This document shows, in pieces, positions 59,438 to 64,000 of a stretch of 64,000 bases of DNA. The DNA lies in contig NZ_FNNV01000001.1 in the NCBI RefSeq assembly GCF_900106745.1, positions 620,001-684,000 of the forward strand, read 5' to 3'. The notes beneath the pieces were generated by a model. That model was not told the DNA's origin, did not search any database, and saw nothing but the letters and a program-made list of their open reading frames with translations. Origin of the DNA: Paenibacillus sp. CF384. GTDB taxonomy: Bacteria > Bacillota > Bacilli > Paenibacillales > Paenibacillaceae. Made by a program: the position numbers and the translations under genes. How positions within the stretch are numbered: position 1 is the stretch's first letter; every line of letters begins with the position of its first letter.

Positions 59438-62317
59438 TCACCCCTTGTGTGCTTCTGTCTGCTCGAATTGCAGCTTTATGCTGCTCCAATCGCCGGCTTC
59501 GCCAAACACCAACGAAGTGTTCTGCGGATTTAAACCGAGCTCCTCGAAGATGATTAGCTCATTATCCGCTTTCATCCAGCTCCTTGGTAAATAATAACGT
59601 TCCTGCGTGCCTCCATAAGCCCACATACGGCCGACATTATGGCCGTTTAAGAATAGTTGTCCTTTCTGCAGCTCTCCAATCTGGAGATAGACAGGGCGAT
59701 CGCCTTCCGGCAGCTTGAATTGCGTTTGCAGATAGGCCGGTTTCAATGTCCTGCCTTTCCGTGCAACCCTGTTACCGACCGGAAGCAGCACGACAAGTCC
59801 TTCTTCTTCCTTGGCCTGCCCGTTCATGAGCTGCGAAGCCGAGAAGTCCCCGCTTTCCTCCCAAGGCTTCCACTGCCAGTTGGATAGTTGACCTGATTGA
59901 GGCGCCACATAGACAGCCAAATTCTCCTTCACGGCATCAGGCACATTCTCCGCGTAATGAATCCGGACTTTGAGGCTGCCGCCGACTTCAGATGGCAAGG
60001 GAAGCTGCCACGTGATCCAGCGCTTGATTTGGGAAAACATCGTCCACGGCGAGTCCGGATAAGATAATGGCAGTACTTCCTCGCCATTCACCGTCACCCA
60101 TGCCTTCACGCCATGAAGCATAATGAAAGCTTGCTGCTCGGACTGCAGTGAAAGGTCGAATTCAATTGCCGGAAGCGGCTCTTGTTCGCGGTAGAATCGG
60201 TTATATAAGAAATGGAAGGCTTGTGCGGACATCGGCTGCGGGCTCACTTCACGGTATGTCTCGATTTGAATCCTGCGCGATCCAACAACCACCGGCCCTT
60301 GAATACCGACTGCGATCGGCACGTCGTAATTGTGACCGAGATCATCGGACAAGAAGACGAAACGATTCGTTCCTTTCTTCAGCGTTACCGTAATTTCTTC
60401 GAACGCCCAATCCGCAGGATGACCGTATTCGTCTCTCATGCGCACAGAGCGGCGCTCGGCATGAATGCCGCATAGTTGACCATTCACGAATACCGTTGCT
60501 CGGGTTGGCGTATGAGTGAGCAGCATGGTTTCCACGCCGTCTGTGTCCCACTCCAGCTCTGCACTGTACCAGAGATACCCTTGAACAACACCTAAAGCCT
60601 CATGGGATTGCGGCTTATCGAGTGCGGTCCAACCAGCTGCTTCGCCCCTCGTATGCAGCTCAGGACAAGGCGCTATTTTCCACGAATGAAGCTCTGGCAA
60701 GTTGATTTGCAAGGCCTTATGGTTGAAGGTGAGAATGAGCGGCTGTCCTTTCGCATCGAGATAAACCACCTCTGGCGTTCCGTCACTCACTCGAATATCT
60801 AACGAACCATCCTGCTGCAGCTCCGCTACATAATCGGGTCCGAAGACGATCTGGTCTTCGACGATCCAGCATCTTCTGGCCATTTCTTCATCAACAACGA
60901 TGATCGTAATGCCGTCTATTGCCGTATGCTGTACTTTCCGCCGCTTTACGGACAAATCGTGCTCGATCCCGTTCACGCTAATAACACCATCTGTACCAGC
61001 GGGGCCGTACAATAGAATGGCTTTCCGCGAGTCATTGCAAGCCAGCAGGCAAAGACTGCTGTAATTGATGGTTACACCGCCGGTAGTGCCAAACAGCTGC
61101 ATCTCCACCGGAAGAACGGCGGCAGCGACCTCCCCAAGATGAACGGTCAGCTGTTTACCGGCCTTGGTCGTAACCAGAAGCTCGCGCCTAGCATCAGCTG
61201 TCGACACAAACGCAAGCGTGCCTTTCTCGCTCTCACGAACAATTAGTCGCACGCCGCCCTCCTCGCATGTCATACCGCCGCGATCCTTAAGCTCCGAGCT
61301 ATCCATGATATATGCGCTGAAATGCGAGATAAACAAATTAGCCGGACGCACCGCATAATATTTGTCCGTCAACTTCCCGCCTTCTCCAACCGGATAGCCG
61401 GAGGCATACGAGGTAGCAATGTTGTTCCCGCCCCAGAAGCCGAAGTTCGTTCCGCCCTCAAACATGTAATAACAAACCTGAGTGGCAGATGAGGTATACT
61501 CATACACCGCCCGTGCCAGATCGAGCCGATTCGGCCAGTCGCTGACTTGATTGCCCCAATAAATCGGTGCACCACACCAGAACTCGGTCGTAATTAATGG
61601 CGCATTCGGCTGCTTGCTCTTAAGGTCGTACACAGGCTCAACCTCAACATGATGGTTGTAAGTCAGAATCATACTTTCATCGATTAGTTGATCGGCTGCT
61701 TCCGTGGAATCATTGATTTTAACGGTTGTTGGCGTAGCACCATGTACGTTACAGGCCAGAATCGGGATATCGATGCCATGTCCGTAATAGATTTCATTAA
61801 TCTTGTAGAGATAACGACGCATGGATTCATCCCAGCCGCCCGGATACTCGTTCTCGTTCTGAATGGTGATCACCGGGCCGCCGCGCGTAATTTGGCGTTC
61901 ACTGATTATCGGAATGAGCTGATCGAACCAGCTTTCTACGGCAGCCATATAGACGGGATCGTCCTCACGGAACCGCAGAACCGGATTCGCGCACAGCCAT
62001 GCCGGTATTCCGCCGCCATCCCATTCACTGCAAATATAAGGACCTGGGCGCAGCATCGCATACATGCCCAGCTCCCCGATGAGGTCAATGTAGGCGGCAA
62101 GATCCTTGTCGCCCGCGAAATCCACCTGACCTTCCTTCACTTCATGAAAATTCCACGCAACATATGTGCATATCGTATTCAACCCGGCACGTTTGGCCCG
62201 GAGCAATACCTCTCTCCATTCCCTACGCGGATGACGGAAATAATGGATTTCACCACCTATAATCCAGATCCGCTCGCCGTCCTTCATAAATGATTGGCCG
62301 TCATACGTCAGCTTCAT
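59438..62317 (-). CDS. GH35 family beta-galactosidase-like hydrolase
   Basis: 959 residues from ATG 62317, behind GAGGTG; an in-frame ATG at 62344 has no ribosome site. The catalytic barrel starts GGEIHYFRHPRREW; predicted acid/base Glu157 is in QNENEYPGG and the nucleophile Glu245 in TTEFWCG. C-terminal beta-rich domains resemble those of bacterial GH35 enzymes. No signal peptide, so it would act intracellularly on imported galactosides. First gene of the three-enzyme operon. Confidence 0.92.
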   Translation of the reverse strand: MKLTYDGQSFMKDGERIWIIGGEIHYFRHPRREWREVLLRAKRAGLNTICTYVAWNFHEVKEGQVDFAGDKDLAAYIDLIGELGMYAMLRPGPYICSEWDGGGIPAWLCANPVLRFREDDPVYMAAVESWFDQLIPIISERQITRGGPVITIQNENEYPGGWDESMRRYLYKINEIYYGHGIDIPILACNVHGATPTTVKINDSTEAADQLIDESMILTYNHHVEVEPVYDLKSKQPNAPLITTEFWCGAPIYWGNQVSDWPNRLDLARAVYEYTSSATQVCYYMFEGGTNFGFWGGNNIATSYASGYPVGEGGKLTDKYYAVRPANLFISHFSAYIMDSSELKDRGGMTCEEGGVRLIVRESEKGTLAFVSTADARRELLVTTKAGKQLTVHLGEVAAAVLPVEMQLFGTTGGVTINYSSLCLLACNDSRKAILLYGPAGTDGVISVNGIEHDLSVKRRKVQHTAIDGITIIVVDEEMARRCWIVEDQIVFGPDYVAELQQDGSLDIRVSDGTPEVVYLDAKGQPLILTFNHKALQINLPELHSWKIAPCPELHTRGEAAGWTALDKPQSHEALGVVQGYLWYSAELEWDTDGVETMLLTHTPTRATVFVNGQLCGIHAERRSVRMRDEYGHPADWAFEEITVTLKKGTNRFVFLSDDLGHNYDVPIAVGIQGPVVVGSRRIQIETYREVSPQPMSAQAFHFLYNRFYREQEPLPAIEFDLSLQSEQQAFIMLHGVKAWVTVNGEEVLPLSYPDSPWTMFSQIKRWITWQLPLPSEVGGSLKVRIHYAENVPDAVKENLAVYVAPQSGQLSNWQWKPWEESGDFSASQLMNGQAKEEEGLVVLLPVGNRVARKGRTLKPAYLQTQFKLPEGDRPVYLQIGELQKGQLFLNGHNVGRMWAYGGTQERYYLPRSWMKADNELIIFEELGLNPQNTSLVFGEAGDWSSIKLQFEQTEAHKG

Positions 62318-62443
62318 TCCCGCACCTCTATCTTCAATAGTCATGGAATCCCACGCTCACACTATCGAGTATACGAGCCGGAGGGAGGACCAAATATGAA
62401 GTAATCTACGATTTTTGGACGATTTCCCCCGCTGTAGAATTAT

Positions 62444-62475
62444 AAAAATCGGCTAGCGCACGAATGCACTAACCG
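62444..62475 (-). terminator. Intrinsic terminator of the modular secreted protein gene
   Basis: Minus-strand CGGTTAGTGC / GCGCTAGCCG (two G-U pairs) with a 6-base loop, followed by ATTTTTATAA, 13 bases after the stop at 62488. Confidence 0.85.
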
Positions 62476-62487
62476 CTCTCCCTATTG

Positions 62488-64000
62488 TTACTGCGAGATC
62501 TGAATTTTATCGAAAGAAGCCACGCCCGAATACCACATGTTGGAGACAAAAGAAAGCTGTGAAACGCTGGTTGCTGCTGCCATTGTAGGCACATTCGTTA
62601 ATACGGACGTTCCGTTAATGGTTAGATTAAACGTTCCTGCCGTCAAATTCACCACGAGACGGACATCGTACCATTGGTTCGCAGCATACGACATGGACGT
62701 GTCCGTCCATGCGATGCTTGAGCTGACATAGCCGAATTTCCCGTTCTCCCGGAAGGCGAACTGCACGATCGGCGTTCCGCTGCTATTGAGCAGCGCAGGG
62801 CCGGCGATGAGCGCATTCGTTTGATTGGCTTTCATCCGCGTATCGATCGTGACCGTTCCAGGCGTGGAGGTGAACGTCTTCACGGCGCTGACATCCGCGA
62901 CCCCGTAGTTCGATTGCGTCAACGTTAACGCACGATTCGTCGTATTCGCTCCGTCAGCAACCTGCTGCACCGAAGCTGCGCCGCCGGAAGTGGTAACCGT
63001 CCACCCGGAAGGCATTTGCCCAATCGTTGTAGCATCAAAGAACTCCGAGAAGATGTTTGTTTTGGCATTAACCGAACCGCTGGCAGCAGACAAATTGGTT
63101 GCGGCATCGTACGCTTTGACCGTATACGCGTAGGTTGTATTCGCCGTCAATCCGCTGTCCGTATAGCTGGTACCGGAAGCGGTGCCCACTTCCACGCCAT
63201 TCCGGTAAACCTTATAGCCGGTCACGCCAACATTATCGCTCGATGCCGTCCATGTTAGCGAAGCGGTTGTTGCCGTCACCGAAGCTGCTGCCAAGCCGGT
63301 TGGTGCAGTCGGCGCTTGCGTATCCCCCGTACCGACTTGAATGTTGTCATAAGACACGGTTCCCGTATACCACATATTGGACGAGAAATTAATTTGCGAC
63401 AGGTTGACGGAAGATGCCATTACAGGTACGTTCGTTAATACGGCTGTACCGTTAATGGTCACGCTAAACGTTCCCGCAGGCAGATTCACAACAATATGAA
63501 CGTCATACCATTGATTCGCTGCATAAGTCATCGTCGTGTCCGTCCATGCCATGCTTGAATTAACGTAAGCGAATTTCCCGTTATCTCGGAAGCCGAGCTG
63601 TACGATCGGCGTTCCGCTGCTGTTCATCAAGACCGGGCTGGCCGTAAGAGCGTTCGTCTGATTCGCCTTCATCCGCGTATCGATCGTTACGGTTCCTGTT
63701 GCTGCCGTGAACGACTTCGAGGCGCTGACATCCGCAACGCCATAGCTCCCTGCCGATTGCGTTAAGGTCAATGCGCGATTCGTTGTATTGGCTCCGTCCG
63801 CGACTTGTTGAACGGACACCGCACCGCCTGCACCGTTGACCGTCCAGCCGGCAGGTACTTGCCCGATTGTCGTGCTTTCGAAATTTTCCGAATAATCGCC
63901 GAAGCCGCTGGCAGACGTTGTAGCAGAAACCGAGTTGCTGGCCGCTGATAGATTGGTTGCGGCATCGATGGCTTTTACCGTATACGTATAGGTCGTGCTT
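62488..64000 (-). CDS. Modular extracellular protein with repeated FN3 and LamG-like domains (5' end outside the window)
   Basis: The frame is open to the window edge, so this is the C-terminal 503 residues of a larger protein. Reading from the N-terminal side: the end of one fibronectin type III domain, a jelly-roll/LamG-like domain (about 200 residues), a full FN3 domain (TQAPTAPTGLAAASV to NAKTNI, about 90 residues), and a second LamG-like domain to the stop. The two FN3-LamG blocks are strongly similar at both protein and DNA level. Such tails usually belong to secreted polysaccharide lyases or hydrolases; the catalytic part is not visible. Confidence 0.85.
   Translation of the reverse strand, partial: STTYTYTVKAIDAATNLSAASNSVSATTSASGFGDYSENFESTTIGQVPAGWTVNGAGGAVSVQQVADGANTTNRALTLTQSAGSYGVADVSASKSFTAATGTVTIDTRMKANQTNALTASPVLMNSSGTPIVQLGFRDNGKFAYVNSSMAWTDTTMTYAANQWYDVHIVVNLPAGTFSVTINGTAVLTNVPVMASSVNLSQINFSSNMWYTGTVSYDNIQVGTGDTQAPTAPTGLAAASVTATTASLTWTASSDNVGVTGYKVYRNGVEVGTASGTSYTDSGLTANTTYAYTVKAYDAATNLSAASGSVNAKTNIFSEFFDATTIGQMPSGWTVTTSGGAASVQQVADGANTTNRALTLTQSNYGVADVSAVKTFTSTPGTVTIDTRMKANQTNALIAGPALLNSSGTPIVQFAFRENGKFGYVSSSIAWTDTSMSYAANQWYDVRLVVNLTAGTFNLTINGTSVLTNVPTMAAATSVSQLSFVSNMWYSGVASFDKIQISQ
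62488..64000. repeat. Internal tandem repeat of about 870 bases in the secreted protein gene
   Basis: The LamG-like block at about 63310-63870 and that at about 62490-63040 share long stretches, including GCCAACTGTACAATG-type and TGGTACGACGTC-type segments; the FN3 part between them also matches the FN3 remnant at 63905-64000. This is a tandem domain duplication, prone to assembly collapse. Confidence 0.75.

Overview
The window looks like a chromosomal segment of a spore-forming, Gram-positive member of the Paenibacillaceae (Paenibacillus, Cohnella or a close relative). The evidence is a complete gerA-type germinant receptor operon, strong AAGGAGG-type ribosome binding sites, a YodO-YodT-type lysine catabolic set, bacitracin/lantibiotic-type ABC modules with a two-component system, and large glycan-degradation genes. 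I see no rRNA, tRNA, CRISPR array, transposase or phage gene.

Region 1 (1-11400) is a lysine/beta-lysine and GABA catabolism island: kamA, the convergent yodT-yodS-yodR-yodQ operon, the divergent yodP (beta-lysine acetyltransferase), then a gabT-type aminotransferase, an aldehyde dehydrogenase and rpoN (sigma-54) in one operon. Three near-perfect -24/-12 promoters (TGGCA-N6-TTGC type, GG-N10-GC) sit in front of yodT, yodP and gabT. The whole set, including the sigma-54 gene itself, therefore appears to be sigma-54 driven. Together the enzymes can be laid out as lysine to beta-lysine to N6-acetyl-beta-lysine to 3-oxo-6-acetamidohexanoate to 4-acetamidobutyrate to GABA to succinate. The beta-keto acid cleavage enzyme and the sigma-54 activator are not in the window.

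Region 2 (11400-26000) holds mostly single housekeeping or accessory genes on the minus strand: chorismate mutase, phosphodiester glycosidase, DUF1801/YdeI, two DinB proteins, an MFS drug exporter with its MarR regulator (the exporter is frameshifted), a tandem-MerR regulator on the plus strand, HAD hydrolase, CcdC-like, metallo-hydrolase, AraC, PhyH dioxygenase, a LysM-HEAT protein, a short FAD oxidoreductase and a GNAT protein.

Region 3 (26000-41400) contains the gerABC operon with a small membrane gene, an erythromycin-esterase-like protein, a frameshifted nucleotidyltransferase, a GNAT protein, an APH-like kinase, a DeoR regulator overlapping a MurA paralogue that has Asp in place of the fosfomycin-target Cys, a frameshifted ChbG/YdjC deacetylase next to LysR, a divergent DapA-like lyase, a TagA/WecG glycosyltransferase, an SDR and a ThuA-like protein.

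Region 4 (41400-53700) has two BcrA-type ABC transporters flanking a two-component system, a methyltransferase, three glycosyltransferases (two with C-terminal TPR-like regions), a GNAT protein and an atypical membrane FtsH-like AAA-M41 protease. Region 5 (53700-64000) has an AAC(3)-like acetyltransferase overlapping an alpha/beta hydrolase, an isolated Rieske protein, and a GH35 / beta-helix / GH29 glycan-degradation operon preceded by a large secreted modular protein that runs off the window end.

Three genes (MFS, nucleotidyltransferase, ChbG) are each interrupted by a single-base frameshift. This is either genuine decay or residual sequencing error and should be kept in mind when using this annotation.
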